From the NCBI GenBank assembly GCA_003216235.1, contig QCJE01000002.1, forward strand, positions 38,246 to 102,245: 64,000 nucleotides of DNA, written 5' to 3'. This DNA comes from Pelagibacteraceae bacterium AG-404-P07. Its GTDB lineage: Bacteria > Pseudomonadota > Alphaproteobacteria > Pelagibacterales > Pelagibacteraceae. Under the pieces are notes generated by a model that did no database searches, was not told the DNA's origin, and worked only from the letters and a program-made list of their open reading frames with translations. Position 1 is the stretch's first letter. Each line of letters opens with the position of its first letter. This document shows positions 8,170-18,074 of the stretch, in pieces. The translations under genes were made by a program, and so were the position numbers.

Positions 8170-9060
8170 TTAAGATTTCCAGTCGCCTATTTTACTGAAT
8201 AAAAAGTTCCTAAAGGCCTGAACTCTAGCTGTGTTTTTTAATGATTGAGGGTAAACAAAATGCGCCTCTGTAATTGGTCCCTCAGATTTAGGCAATACTT
8301 TAATGACATTATTTGAGTTACTTACTAAATATTCTGGTAACGCAGCCAATCCTAGTCCAGATTCTACTGCTAGAAGCAATCCCATAACACTATTTACTTT
8401 CATTATTGTTTTTCTTTTTTTACCATCTGGCATGCCTAATTTTAAAGCCCAATCAGGGTTATAAACTGGTGAAGGAGCTCCTTTTCCAAAAGAAATAAAC
8501 TTATGTTTATTTAAATCGTTAATTGTTTTTGGCATACCAAATTTTTCGAGATATTTATTTGAACCATAAATATAATACTTTAAATCAACTAACTTTTTTT
8601 GGATATAATTTAACTGCTTTGGTCTTCTCATGAAAATACCAATATCAGCTTGTCTAGTGCTTAGGTCTAACTCTTTGTCCTCAAAAATTAGTTCTATTTC
8701 AATTTCTGGATTCAATCTCATAAACTCCCGAATTCTTGGAGTAAGCCAGTGTGTTCCAAAACTTCTTACAGTGGTAATTGTTAATTTACCTGTAGGCTTG
8801 TTTTTTTGATCACCTAATGAAGTTTCTACTTCTTTTAGTTTACTTATAACTTCATGCGCGGTTTTAAAAACATACTCACCATTTTCTGTTAAAGTAAGAC
8901 CTCTAGCATGCCTTTCAAATAATTGAACTTTTAAATCTTGTTCTAGAGATTGAATTTGTCTACTGATGGCTGACTGGCTTAGATTTAAATTAACTGTAGC
9001 ATTAGTAAAACTACCTGCTTCAGCAACTGCATGAAATATCTTTAATTTATCCCAATCCAT
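8170..9060 (-). CDS. LysR-family transcriptional regulator
   Basis: A 296-aa protein with an N-terminal winged helix-turn-helix (residues 1-62, containing AVAEAGSFTNATVNLNLSQS and AISRQIQSLE) and a C-terminal periplasmic-binding-like effector domain from about residue 90. It lies directly after acuI with touching coordinates, suggesting it is co-transcribed with acuI and may control it; the inducer is not readable. The domain organisation and length are normal for the family. Confidence 0.9.
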   Translation of the reverse strand: MDWDKLKIFHAVAEAGSFTNATVNLNLSQSAISRQIQSLEQDLKVQLFERHARGLTLTENGEYVFKTAHEVISKLKEVETSLGDQKNKPTGKLTITTVRSFGTHWLTPRIREFMRLNPEIEIELIFEDKELDLSTRQADIGIFMRRPKQLNYIQKKLVDLKYYIYGSNKYLEKFGMPKTINDLNKHKFISFGKGAPSPVYNPDWALKLGMPDGKKRKTIMKVNSVMGLLLAVESGLGLAALPEYLVSNSNNVIKVLPKSEGPITEAHFVYPQSLKNTARVQAFRNFLFSKIGDWKS

Positions 9061-10061
9061 TATTTGTTTAAATCGACTAAAACTCTTCCTGAAATTTCAC
9101 CCTTTAATATTTTAGGATAAGTTTCAACTAACTCCTCTAAACTTACTATTTGAATTGATTTTTCCAATAAACTAAAATCAATTAATTTTGCTGCCTCGCT
9201 CCAAATAAATTCTCTTCGTTTAATACTACAATTAGCAGAATCTATACCCCATAGCTTAATTCCTCGAAGCATAAATGGAATAACACTTGTATTAAGTTCG
9301 TTAGTATTTGCATTTCCACAAACTGCTATAATTCCATTAGGATTAGTTTGAACTATTGCATTAGCTAATATCTTTCCTCCAACAGTATCTACTACACCAT
9401 CCCACAAACCTTTATCGATAAGTCTTGGATCTTTGTCAAATTCCGCTCGATTTACAACAGTTTTAGCACCTAAAGATTTTAAATAATCTGCTTTAGAATC
9501 CTTTCCTGTAACTGCAGTAACGTTGTATCCCATTTTATTTAATACAATCACTGCAACACTTCCAACACCACCTGTTGCTCCAGTTACTAAAACATTATTT
9601 ACTTTTTCCCCAAGTAATATTTCTTCTCTTGCTTTAATTGCAAAAGCACTCATTAATGAAGTAAAGCCAGCAGTACCAAGTATCATTGCTTGTTTACTAG
9701 TTAAATTTTTTGGTTTTTTAACTAAAAAATCTCCATTAACTTTTGCAACTTGAGAATACCCACCATAAAAAATTTCACCCACTCTAAATCCTGTTAAGAT
9801 TACTTCATCACCTTCTTTAAAATTTGAATTTTCACTTTCTAAAACTGTTCCTGAGAAATCAATACCTGGAATGTGAGGAAACTCTTTAACTAATCTTCCA
9901 CCATTTTTTAAGATCATCCCATCTTTAAAATTAAGATCTGAGTAATCTACTTTTATAGTAACATCCCCATGCTTTAAAAAATTTTTATCTATTGATTTTA
10001 TCTCACGGGTAAACTCTTCACCTTTTTGATCTAAAATTAATGCTTTAAATTGAGCAGACAC
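9060..10061 (-). CDS. acuI: Acryloyl-CoA reductase-type zinc-free MDR oxidoreductase
   Basis: A 333-aa medium-chain dehydrogenase/reductase of the YhdH/AcuI type. The N-terminal GroES-like domain shows HIPGIDFSGTV, and the nucleotide-binding motif is VTGATGGVGSVA (residues about 159-170). The usual structural zinc cysteines of alcohol dehydrogenases are absent, as in AcuI. AcuI reduces acryloyl-CoA to propionyl-CoA with NADPH, detoxifying acrylate formed from DMSP. Marine alphaproteobacteria use it in DMSP catabolism. No DMSP lyase or dmdA-sized gene lies next to it. Confidence 0.82.
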   Translation of the reverse strand: MSAQFKALILDQKGEEFTREIKSIDKNFLKHGDVTIKVDYSDLNFKDGMILKNGGRLVKEFPHIPGIDFSGTVLESENSNFKEGDEVILTGFRVGEIFYGGYSQVAKVNGDFLVKKPKNLTSKQAMILGTAGFTSLMSAFAIKAREEILLGEKVNNVLVTGATGGVGSVAVIVLNKMGYNVTAVTGKDSKADYLKSLGAKTVVNRAEFDKDPRLIDKGLWDGVVDTVGGKILANAIVQTNPNGIIAVCGNANTNELNTSVIPFMLRGIKLWGIDSANCSIKRREFIWSEAAKLIDFSLLEKSIQIVSLEELVETYPKILKGEISGRVLVDLNK

Positions 10062-10062
10062 T

Positions 10063-10677
10063 TTAATCTTTTGTTATGCTGATAAATCTTAGATATCTGT
10101 TTTGATAACTAAGGTCTTCTTTAAATTGACCTAAGTAGTAGTTTGTTACTGTTGTAGCTTGTTCTTTTTTAATACCTCTCATGGTCATACACTGATGAGT
10201 GGAATCTATTGTTACAGCTACTCCTTTTGCATCTAAAGACTCCATAAGGGTATTCGCAATCTGCATGGTTAATCTTTCTTGGGTTTGCAATCTTTTTGAA
10301 AATACTTCTACAACTCTAGCTAATTTACTTAACCCAACTACTCTTTCTTTTGGAATATAAGCTACATGAGCTTTTCCAATAATTGGTGCCATATGATGCT
10401 CGCAATGACTTTGAACAGATATATTCTTTTGTATGACCATATCGTCATAACCATCAACGTCACCAAAAGTTTTATCTAAAATTTGATTAGGATCTTCATT
10501 GTAACCTTTAAAATATTCTTTAAATGCTTTAACCACTCTTTTGGGTGTTTCTAATAATCCTTCTCTATTAGGGTCTTCTCCCATCCAAGATAAAATTGTT
10601 TTAAATGCTTCTTCAGCCTCTTTATCTGAAACTTTTTTTGAATTTTCGATGTTATTTATATCTTTAACTAATTTCAT
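10063..10677 (-). CDS. folE: GTP cyclohydrolase I
   Basis: A 204-aa enzyme that makes dihydroneopterin triphosphate from GTP, the entry step of folate synthesis. Signature motifs include QSHCEHHMAPIIGKAHVAYIP, GLSKLARVVEVFSKRLQTQE and STHQCMTMRG, with Cys and His zinc ligands of the type IA enzyme present. It matters here because the downstream amine-degrading enzymes depend on tetrahydrofolate. It shares the divergent 76-nt gap with the hisI-like gene. Confidence 0.95.
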   Translation of the reverse strand: MKLVKDINNIENSKKVSDKEAEEAFKTILSWMGEDPNREGLLETPKRVVKAFKEYFKGYNEDPNQILDKTFGDVDGYDDMVIQKNISVQSHCEHHMAPIIGKAHVAYIPKERVVGLSKLARVVEVFSKRLQTQERLTMQIANTLMESLDAKGVAVTIDSTHQCMTMRGIKKEQATTVTNYYLGQFKEDLSYQNRYLRFISITKD

Positions 10678-10753
10678 GAAGAGTTTTATACCTATAAATG
10701 TGCGTTTTTAAAATATTTAATATATCTATATATGTGCTACATAATTACCATTT

Positions 10754-11221
10754 ATGTTCAAAAAAAGAGAAAATGTACTTGAAATCGAGGAAGGGAATCT
10801 TCTTTCTCCAAAATTTGATAATGATGGGCTTATTCCAGTCATTACAATGTGTGCTAAAACAAAAGAAATTTTAATGCACGGATACATGAATGTTGAAGCT
10901 TTAAAAAAAACAATTGAAACAAAGGAAGCTCATTATTTTAGTAGATCAAGAAATGCATTATGGCATAAAGGTAAAACAAGTGGGTTTACGCAAAAAGTTA
11001 ATGAAATTAGAATTGATGATGACCAAGACTCAATATGGCTAACTGTTGATATTGGAGAAGGATCAAGCTGCCATGTAGGTTATCGATCTTGTTTTTATAG
11101 ATCTATCCCTTTAGGACCAATTGATAGTGGTCGAAAAGTAGAAATGAAATTTACGGAAAAAGAAAAAAAGTTTGATCCCAAAAAAGTATACAAAGGCCAA
11201 CCCAATCCAACTAAAATTTAA
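10754..11221 (+). CDS. hisI: HisI-like phosphoribosyl-AMP cyclohydrolase with altered zinc site
   Basis: A 155-aa protein of the PRA-CH family, which opens the purine ring of PR-AMP in histidine synthesis. The motif SRSRNALWHKGKTSG is at residues 63-77 and CHVGYRSCFYR, with Cys106 and Cys113, at 106-116. The usual magnesium/zinc motif D-C-D-x-D is D-D-D-Q-D at 88-92: the zinc-binding cysteine is replaced by Asp89. The C-terminal tail (about 125-155) is lysine-rich and longer than usual, but it is not a HisE domain. Location next to folE and the loss of the cysteine leave room for a different cyclohydrolase activity. Confidence 0.75.
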   Translation: MFKKRENVLEIEEGNLLSPKFDNDGLIPVITMCAKTKEILMHGYMNVEALKKTIETKEAHYFSRSRNALWHKGKTSGFTQKVNEIRIDDDQDSIWLTVDIGEGSSCHVGYRSCFYRSIPLGPIDSGRKVEMKFTEKEKKFDPKKVYKGQPNPTKI

Positions 11222-11227
11222 ATAATT

Positions 11228-11872
11228 ATGGATAAACTTGATATACAAATTGCAAAACCTTTTGGACCTACAATCGCTAAAGTAACAATACCAGAGGAAA
11301 TGATTTTAAAACTTAATAATTACATCGATGAAATTATCAAAGACCAAGAAAAATCTAAAGCTCAAGATCATGGAAATACACTAGCGGGTCAGGTTACTCA
11401 AGAATTAATCCTGGATAATAAATTTTGTGAGTCCTCAGGTTGGTTAAAATTTTTAGGGATAAGTGTAGGAAACTGGATAAAACTTTCTGGATTACCAGAA
11501 ATTACAAAATTTAAATTAATAAATTCATGGGCTGTGAGACAATTTGAAGGCGATTATAATCCTACTCATTGGCATAATGGACATGTTTCTGGCGTAGGTT
11601 ATTTAAAAGTTCCAAACGAACTTGGAAATAAAACACAAAGTGGAAAAAAAGATAATCCTAATGGAAAATTGGCATTGATCCATGGAACAAAACAATTCTT
11701 AAGTCAATCAACTTTTACAATAAAACCAAAAGTCGGTGAATTTTATTTTTTTCCAAATTATATGATGCACACAGTATATCCTTTTAAAGAAACTGATGAA
11801 GAAAGAAGATCAGTTTCGTTTAATGCTTATGTAGATGATCATATTTACAATGTATATGCAGAAAGAGTCTAA
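11228..11872 (+). CDS. Putative 2-oxoglutarate/Fe(II) oxygenase-like protein
   Basis: A 214-aa protein with a double-stranded beta-helix pattern. The segment THWHNGHVSGVGYLKVP is compatible with an HxD/H-type iron site, and FFPNYMMHTVYPF contains the distal histidine followed by a basic region (DEERRSVSFNAY) that would bind 2-oxoglutarate. This resembles a conserved family of putative 2OG-Fe(II) oxygenases of unknown substrate, often seen in marine genomes and phages. It follows hisI by 6 nt and overlaps or abuts the DUF2237 gene. Confidence 0.65.
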   Translation: MDKLDIQIAKPFGPTIAKVTIPEEMILKLNNYIDEIIKDQEKSKAQDHGNTLAGQVTQELILDNKFCESSGWLKFLGISVGNWIKLSGLPEITKFKLINSWAVRQFEGDYNPTHWHNGHVSGVGYLKVPNELGNKTQSGKKDNPNGKLALIHGTKQFLSQSTFTIKPKVGEFYFFPNYMMHTVYPFKETDEERRSVSFNAYVDDHIYNVYAERV

Positions 11873-12239
11873 TCCTCAAAAAAATGTTCTTGGAGAACAT
11901 TTAGAAAATTGTTCTAATGATCCTCTTACAGGATGGTATCGAGATGGCTGTTGTAATACTGACGAAAATGACCATGGGGCACATACAATCTGTGCAAAAG
12001 TAACTACTGAATTTTTAGAATGGTGTAAAGAAGCAGGAAATGATTTAATCACACCACATCCTGAATTTGGCTTTCCAGGTTTAAAAGATGGTGATGGGTG
12101 GTGCGTTTGTGCAAGTTGGTATGCGAGAGCAGTCGAGGCAGGTAAAGGTTGCCCTATATATTTAAAAAGTACACACGAAAATACTCTTAAGATACTGCCA
12201 ATAGAAACCCTAAAAAAATTTGCGATAGATTTATCTTAA
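11856..12239 (+). CDS. DUF2237 family protein
   Basis: A conserved cysteine-containing protein, about 127 aa with this start. The signature features are NVLGEHLENCSNDPLTGWYRDGCC near the N-terminus, DHGAHTICAKVT, GDGWCVCASWYARA and a final PIETLKKFA, all typical of DUF2237. Its function is unknown. An upstream ATG at 11835 would extend into the previous gene by 38 nt; I prefer the later ATG at 11856 (residue 8 of the longer frame) because the family begins just before NVLGE. It is convergent with etfD with no gap. Confidence 0.8.
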   Translation: MQKESNPQKNVLGEHLENCSNDPLTGWYRDGCCNTDENDHGAHTICAKVTTEFLEWCKEAGNDLITPHPEFGFPGLKDGDGWCVCASWYARAVEAGKGCPIYLKSTHENTLKILPIETLKKFAIDLS

Positions 12240-13859
12240 TTACATATTACCATATTTTGGACCACCACCACCTTCTGGTGTAACCCAAGTAATATTTTGA
12301 GAAGGTTCTTTAATGTCACAAGTTTTACAGTGAATACAGTTTTGAGAATTAATCACAAATTTATTTAAACCATTTTCATTTTGCACTTCATATACACCTG
12401 CTGGACAATATCTTTGTGCAGGTTCATCAAACTTTTCTAAAGTATAGTTTATCGGTAATGATGGGTCTTTAAGTTTTAAGTGAACTGGTTGATTATCAAC
12501 ATGATTTGTACCTGTTAAATAAACCGAGCTTGTCTTATCAAAAGTAATTACATTATCAGGTTTTGGATACTCTATTTTTGGCATTTCACTTGCTAATTTT
12601 AAAGTTTCGTGATCGGCATGTTTGTGTTTTAAAGTCAAAGGTAATTTTCCTCTAAACAATATTTGGTCAATACCAGTAAATATAATACCTAAAATTAATC
12701 CCCAGCTGAAACTTGGCTTAACATTTCTGGCTTCATAGAGCTCTTTATATAGCCAGCTTTTATTAAATTTTTCCTCAAAGATTGATAAATTTTTGTTATT
12801 TTTGATGTGATCAAAAATTGTTTCTGCAGCAATAATTCCACTTTTCATTGCAGTATGCGATCCTTTAATTTTTGGCATATTTAAAGTTCCTGCATCACAA
12901 CCAACTAATAACGCTCCTGGCATAAACATTTTTGGTAAACTTTGAAAACCTCCCTCTATTAATGCCCTAGCCCCATATGAGATTCTTTTTCCACCTTCAA
13001 TTATCTTTTTAATAGCTGGGTGTGTTTTAAATTTTTGAAATTCATCAAAAGGTGATAAATGAGGATTTTTATAATCTAAACCAATAACATAACCTAAAAA
13101 AATTTGTTTGTTTTCCGCATGATACATAAAACTTCCACCATAAGTTTGATTATCTAAAGGCCATCCTGCTGTGTGCATTACCAAACCTTCCTCATGATTT
13201 TTTTCATCTATTTCCCAAATTTCTTTGAAACCTATTCCATATTGTTGTGGGTCTTTATTTTTATCAAGTTCAAACTTTTTTATCAATTCTTTTCCAAGGT
13301 GTCCTCTGCAACCTTCAGCAAAAACAGTAACTTTACCTAAAAGCTCTATTCCTGGTTCAAAACTATCTTTTTTGTTTCCATCTTTATCAATGCCCATATC
13401 CTGTGTTGCAACACCTTTAACTGAACCATCTTCGTTATATATAATTTCACTAGCTGGAAATCCGGGAAAAATTTCAACACCTAACGCTTCAGCTTGTTCA
13501 GCAAGCCACCTACATAAATTTGCAAGACTTATAATATAATTTTTATGATTTTGTTGCACATTAGGTAATAACCAAGTCGGCCAGCTTAATGATTTATTTT
13601 TTCCAAGAAATAAAAATCTTTCTTTACTTACCTTTGTTTTGATTGGAGAATTTAATTCTTTCCAATTTGGAATCAATTCATCCAAAGCTCTTGTTTCAAA
13701 AACATTTCCAGATAAAATATGAGCTCCAATTTCAGAAGCCTTTTCTAATAAGCAAACATTTAAATTAGGATCTAATTGTTTAAGTTTTATCGCCGTAGAC
13801 AAACCTGAAGGTCCACCTCCTACAATAACTACATCATATTCCATTGTCTCTCTGGACAT
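12240..13859 (-). CDS. etfD: Electron transfer flavoprotein-ubiquinone oxidoreductase
   Basis: A 539-aa membrane-associated flavoprotein that passes electrons from ETF to ubiquinone. It has an N-terminal FAD dinucleotide fold (VVIVGGGPSGLSTAIKL), the conserved FAEGCRGHLG, and a C-terminal [4Fe-4S] cluster region with CPAG and CIHCKTCDIK. Length is normal. It follows etfA on the same strand with a 23-nt gap, completing the path dimethylglycine dehydrogenase to EtfBA to EtfD to the quinone pool. Confidence 0.95.
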   Translation of the reverse strand: MSRETMEYDVVIVGGGPSGLSTAIKLKQLDPNLNVCLLEKASEIGAHILSGNVFETRALDELIPNWKELNSPIKTKVSKERFLFLGKNKSLSWPTWLLPNVQQNHKNYIISLANLCRWLAEQAEALGVEIFPGFPASEIIYNEDGSVKGVATQDMGIDKDGNKKDSFEPGIELLGKVTVFAEGCRGHLGKELIKKFELDKNKDPQQYGIGFKEIWEIDEKNHEEGLVMHTAGWPLDNQTYGGSFMYHAENKQIFLGYVIGLDYKNPHLSPFDEFQKFKTHPAIKKIIEGGKRISYGARALIEGGFQSLPKMFMPGALLVGCDAGTLNMPKIKGSHTAMKSGIIAAETIFDHIKNNKNLSIFEEKFNKSWLYKELYEARNVKPSFSWGLILGIIFTGIDQILFRGKLPLTLKHKHADHETLKLASEMPKIEYPKPDNVITFDKTSSVYLTGTNHVDNQPVHLKLKDPSLPINYTLEKFDEPAQRYCPAGVYEVQNENGLNKFVINSQNCIHCKTCDIKEPSQNITWVTPEGGGGPKYGNM

Positions 13860-13882
13860 AATCTATTTTTTTACAGATTCTA

Positions 13883-14836
13883 TTATTTTTGTATAGTGTT
13901 TAATTTGTTCAATTCCTCTAAGAATTGAGGAAGAGCTTCAAAAAGGTCTGCTTCAAGCCCATAATCTGCAACACTAAAGATAGGTGCCTCACCATCTTTA
14001 TTAATTGCAACAATCACCTTACTTTCTTTCATTCCAGCTAAATGTTGAATAGCCCCTGAAATTCCTACTGCAATATATAAATCAGGAACTACAACTTTTC
14101 CTGTTTGACCGACTTGATGGTCATTGCTTATATAACCTGCATCAACTGCTGCTCTTGATGCGCCAATAGCAGCATTCAATTTATCAGCAAGAGATGTAAT
14201 TAATTTAAAATTATCTCCACTTTGCATACCCCTTCCACCGGAAACAACAACTCTAGCAGTTCCAAGTTCAGGTCTATCAGATTTGACTTCTTCTCTTTTA
14301 ATAAATTTTGTTTGTCCAAACTCACCGCTTGGTTCTGCTTTTTCAATAGGTGCCGATCCACCAGAACTCTCACAAGGGTCAAAAGACGTTGGTCTTATTG
14401 TAACACATTTTTTAGGATCTTTACTTTTTACTGTTGCAAAAGCATTTCCAGCATAAATTGGCCTCAAAAAAGTATCAGGTGATATAACTTTAGTAATATC
14501 ACTGATTTGTGAAGTGTCTAAAGCAGCAGCAATTCTTGGCATTAAATTTTTTCCAAATGTATTTGCTGAACAAACAATATGCGAATAATTTTCAGCAAGT
14601 TTAACAATTACCGGTGAAAAATTTTCTGCAACAAAATTTTCATAATAAGGAGCCTCTACTTGAATTACTTTTTTAATTATTGGCAATTCTGAAAGTGCTT
14701 TTGAAGCATCTCCACAGTTTTGACCAACTATTACTGCATGAACATCAGCATCAATTTGTGAAGCTGCATTTGCAGCATTTAGAGTAAAAGGTTTGAGTTC
14801 TTTATTATTATGTTCTGCTATTAATAAAACTGACAT
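13883..14836 (-). CDS. etfA: Electron transfer flavoprotein alpha subunit
   Basis: A 317-aa protein. The C-terminal FAD-binding domain has SGGRGM (about 200-205), RAAVDAGY, HQVGQTGKVVVPDLYIA and GISGAIQHLAGM, all hallmarks of EtfA; the N-terminal half is the adenine-nucleotide-like fold. It carries FAD and takes electrons from flavin dehydrogenases. It starts next to etfB with no gap. Position after the dimethylglycine dehydrogenase gene suggests a dedicated pair for methylamine oxidation, though it may serve other dehydrogenases too. Confidence 0.95.
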   Translation of the reverse strand: MSVLLIAEHNNKELKPFTLNAANAASQIDADVHAVIVGQNCGDASKALSELPIIKKVIQVEAPYYENFVAENFSPVIVKLAENYSHIVCSANTFGKNLMPRIAAALDTSQISDITKVISPDTFLRPIYAGNAFATVKSKDPKKCVTIRPTSFDPCESSGGSAPIEKAEPSGEFGQTKFIKREEVKSDRPELGTARVVVSGGRGMQSGDNFKLITSLADKLNAAIGASRAAVDAGYISNDHQVGQTGKVVVPDLYIAVGISGAIQHLAGMKESKVIVAINKDGEAPIFSVADYGLEADLFEALPQFLEELNKLNTIQK

Positions 14837-15586
14837 TTAAATCACCTTTGCTTCGTTTTTTAATTTTTGCACTAACTCAGCCACACTTGAAACTTTAATA
14901 CCTGCTTTTCTTTTTGGTGGCTCTTCTACTTTAGTTTGCTCGATTCTAGGAGATGTATCTACTCCTAAATCTGACGCATTTATTTGTTCAATTGGTTTCT
15001 TCTTGGCCTTCATTATATTAGGTAATGAAGCGTATCTTGGTTCATTAAGCCTTAAATCACATGTAACTATTGCAGGTACATTTATTTCAATTGTTTCTAG
15101 ACCTTCATCAATTTCTCTTGTTACCTCTAATGATTTATCTTTTACTTCTATTTTAGATGCGAAAGTTGCTTGAGGCCAATTAAGTAACGCACTTAACATT
15201 TGTCCTGTTTGATTGCAATCATCATCAATTGCTTGTTTACCCATAAAAACTAAATCAGGTTTTTCTTTTTCAACTATTTTTTGTAACAATTTAGAAACAG
15301 CTAATGGTTCTAAAATCCCATCTGCTTTTATAAGAATACCTCTATCAGCCCCAACCGCCAATGCTTTACGAACGGTCTCTTGTGCTTTTTCTTCACCAAC
15401 ACTAACAGCTATTACTTCTGTAGCTTTTCCAGCTTCTTTTATTTTAACAGCTTCTTCTATTGCATTATCATCAGGTGGATTAGTTGACATCTTAACATTG
15501 TCAGTGACAACACCAGTATTGTCCTCTTTAACTCTTACCTGTACGTTATAATCAATAACTCTTTTAACTGCGACTAAAATTTTCAT
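14837..15586 (-). CDS. etfB: Electron transfer flavoprotein beta subunit
   Basis: A 249-aa protein with the EtfB pattern [19 protein letters not shown] at the start, [20 protein letters not shown] in the AMP-binding region and [25 protein letters not shown] in the segment that contacts dehydrogenases. Its start codon shares one base with the stop of the upstream dimethylglycine dehydrogenase gene, so the two are translationally coupled, which supports functional pairing. Confidence 0.95.
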   Translation of the reverse strand: MKILVAVKRVIDYNVQVRVKEDNTGVVTDNVKMSTNPPDDNAIEEAVKIKEAGKATEVIAVSVGEEKAQETVRKALAVGADRGILIKADGILEPLAVSKLLQKIVEKEKPDLVFMGKQAIDDDCNQTGQMLSALLNWPQATFASKIEVKDKSLEVTREIDEGLETIEINVPAIVTCDLRLNEPRYASLPNIMKAKKKPIEQINASDLGVDTSPRIEQTKVEEPPKRKAGIKVSSVAELVQKLKNEAKVI

Positions 15587-18018
15587 TAAGCTCTCAATAA
15601 TTTATTTTCAACATCGTATGGACTTTCCTCTAAAATTGTAGCCTCATACATTTTTCCTAATATATCAACTGTAAGTTTTTCTCCCACATTTGCTAATTCT
15701 GGTTTAACCATTGCTAGTGCTATAGATTTATCCAATCTAAATCCATACTCACCACCAGTTGCTCTTCCAATTACCTTATTGTCTTTGTAAATAGGATTAT
15801 TACCTAATACATCAGAGTCAGTCGTATTATGAACTTCTAATGTTACTAATTTATTATCAAAACCTTTTTCTCTCCATTTATTTAAAGCTTCTAAACCAAT
15901 AAAGTTACCTTTGTTAGGATGAATAAATCTATCTAAGCCTGACTCGTAGGGCGAATATTCAATAGATAATTCAGTACCTACAAGTTTATAAGATTTTTCT
16001 ACTCTTAAACTATTCATTGCTCTAATACCAAAAGGTTTGATCCCTAATTCTTTGCCAGCTTCCATTAATTTATCAAAAATATGATTTTGATATTCAATTG
16101 GATGATGTAACTCCCACCCAAGTTCTCCAACAAAATTAACTCTCATAGCATTTACAGGAGCATATCCAACATTAACATTTTTAGCTGTGAGCCATTTAAA
16201 ATTTTCGTTTGAAAAATCATCTGTTGAAACTTTTTGCATCAGTTGTCTAGATTTAGGACCTGCCACAACTAATACACCATTACTGTTTGTAAGATCCTCA
16301 AATATAACCGATCCATCAGTTGGCATCCATTTTTGAATCCAATCATGATCTAATCTTAAATTTGCTCCTGCAGACACAAGATAATAACTATTTTCAGCTT
16401 CTTTCATTATTGTAAATTCTGAGTGCACACCCCCTTTAGTATTAAGAGCATGACATAAATTTATTCTACCAATTTTTTTAGGAAGTTTATTTGCTACCAA
16501 ATAATCCAAAAATTCCTCAGCTTTTGGACCTTTAATTCTGCATTTTGCAAATGCTGTCATATCTAATAAGCCAACATTTTCCTTAACGTTTTGACATTCT
16601 TTTTTAATTGCATCAAACCATTTTGATCTTCTAAAAGACCAATCATCTTTTTGCTCCATGCCATCAGTTGCAAAAAAGTTGGGTCTTTCCCATCCAAATT
16701 TTTGTCCAAATACTGCTCCTAAATTTTTCATTCTTTCATAACAAGGTGAAGTTCTTAAAGGCCTCGCGGCTGGTCTTTCTTCATCTGGATAATGAACAAT
16801 AAAAACATGGCTGTAAGCTTCTTCATTTTTAGCTTTTAAATAAGATTTAGTTGCATAATTTCCATAACGTCTAGGTTCAACACCAAGCATATCAATTGTT
16901 GGTTCACCATCTACAATCCACTCAGCTAATTGCCAACCTGCACCTCCAGCTGCAGTTATTCCAAAACTATGTCCTTCATTAATCCAAAAATTTTTTAATC
17001 CCCAAGCAGGACCAACTATAGGATTGCCATCTGGTGTATAACAGATTGCTCCGTTATAAACTTTTTTTACACCTACTTCTCCAAAAGCAGGAACACGATG
17101 TATAGCACCTTCTATGTGTGGTGCGAGTCTATCTAAATCTTCTTGGAATAATTCATATTCAGAATTTTTTGATGGTCCTTCAACATAACAAGCCGGAGCT
17201 CCATCTTCATAAGGTCCCAAAATTAATCCACCAGCCTCTTCTCGCATATACCATCTGCTATCACTATCTCTCAAAACTCCCATTTCTGGAAGTCCGTCTT
17301 TTTTTCTTTTTTGAATTTCAGGATGTGGCTCTGTTACAATGTATTGATGTTCGACAGGTATAACTGGAATGTCTAATCCAACCATTTCACCAGTTTGGCG
17401 TGCGAAATTACCTGAACAAGAGATTATATGTTCACATTCAATTGTACCTTTGTCTGTTTCAACAATCCAGCCATCTTTAGTTTGTTTCATTGCTAAGACA
17501 GTTGTGTTTCTATAAATCTCTGCTCCCATATTTCTTGCGCCTGTTGCAAGAGCTTGAGTTAAATCAGCAGGTTGAATGTATCCATCTTCTGGGTGTTGAA
17601 TAGCTCCAACTAAATCATCTGTATGACATAAAGGCCAAATTTCTTTTACTTGTTGGGGTGTTAAAAATTTCACATCAACACCGATTGTTTTAGCTACACC
17701 AGCGTATTGATGATATTCATCCATTCTATCTTTAGTGCTTGCTAAACGAATATTTGATACAATACTAAATCCTACATTCTTTCCAGTTTCTTCTTCTAAT
17801 TTTTTATAAAGGTCTACTGCATACTTGTGAAGTTGTCCTACAGAGTAACTCATATTAAACAATGGTAATAATCCGGCAGCATGCCAAGTTGAACCAGAGG
17901 TTAATTCTTTTCTTTCAACAAGAACTACATCAGACCAACCTTTTTTTGCTAAGTGGTAAAGAGCACTTACTCCTACAACCCCACCACCAACAACAACAAC
18001 TTTTGTTTTAGATTTCAT
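15586..18018 (-). CDS. dmgdh: Dimethylglycine/sarcosine dehydrogenase, FAD and THF dependent
   Basis: An 810-aa two-domain enzyme. The N-terminal half is a DAO-type FAD domain ([19 protein letters not shown] at 9-27) with the [11 protein letters not shown] motif whose histidine carries covalent FAD in this family. From about residue 430 the C-terminal half is GcvT-like and binds tetrahydrofolate. It oxidises an N-methyl group of dimethylglycine (or sarcosine), producing methylene-THF and passing electrons to ETF. The next genes are etfB, etfA and etfD, which makes this one oxidation unit. The choice between dimethylglycine and sarcosine is uncertain. Confidence 0.85.
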   Translation of the reverse strand: MKSKTKVVVVGGGVVGVSALYHLAKKGWSDVVLVERKELTSGSTWHAAGLLPLFNMSYSVGQLHKYAVDLYKKLEEETGKNVGFSIVSNIRLASTKDRMDEYHQYAGVAKTIGVDVKFLTPQQVKEIWPLCHTDDLVGAIQHPEDGYIQPADLTQALATGARNMGAEIYRNTTVLAMKQTKDGWIVETDKGTIECEHIISCSGNFARQTGEMVGLDIPVIPVEHQYIVTEPHPEIQKRKKDGLPEMGVLRDSDSRWYMREEAGGLILGPYEDGAPACYVEGPSKNSEYELFQEDLDRLAPHIEGAIHRVPAFGEVGVKKVYNGAICYTPDGNPIVGPAWGLKNFWINEGHSFGITAAGGAGWQLAEWIVDGEPTIDMLGVEPRRYGNYATKSYLKAKNEEAYSHVFIVHYPDEERPAARPLRTSPCYERMKNLGAVFGQKFGWERPNFFATDGMEQKDDWSFRRSKWFDAIKKECQNVKENVGLLDMTAFAKCRIKGPKAEEFLDYLVANKLPKKIGRINLCHALNTKGGVHSEFTIMKEAENSYYLVSAGANLRLDHDWIQKWMPTDGSVIFEDLTNSNGVLVVAGPKSRQLMQKVSTDDFSNENFKWLTAKNVNVGYAPVNAMRVNFVGELGWELHHPIEYQNHIFDKLMEAGKELGIKPFGIRAMNSLRVEKSYKLVGTELSIEYSPYESGLDRFIHPNKGNFIGLEALNKWREKGFDNKLVTLEVHNTTDSDVLGNNPIYKDNKVIGRATGGEYGFRLDKSIALAMVKPELANVGEKLTVDILGKMYEATILEESPYDVENKLLRA

Positions 18019-18074
18019 TAGGCGATTCCTACTAAATTTTTATTCATTTCGAAACAAAATTGTATTGTGGACAA

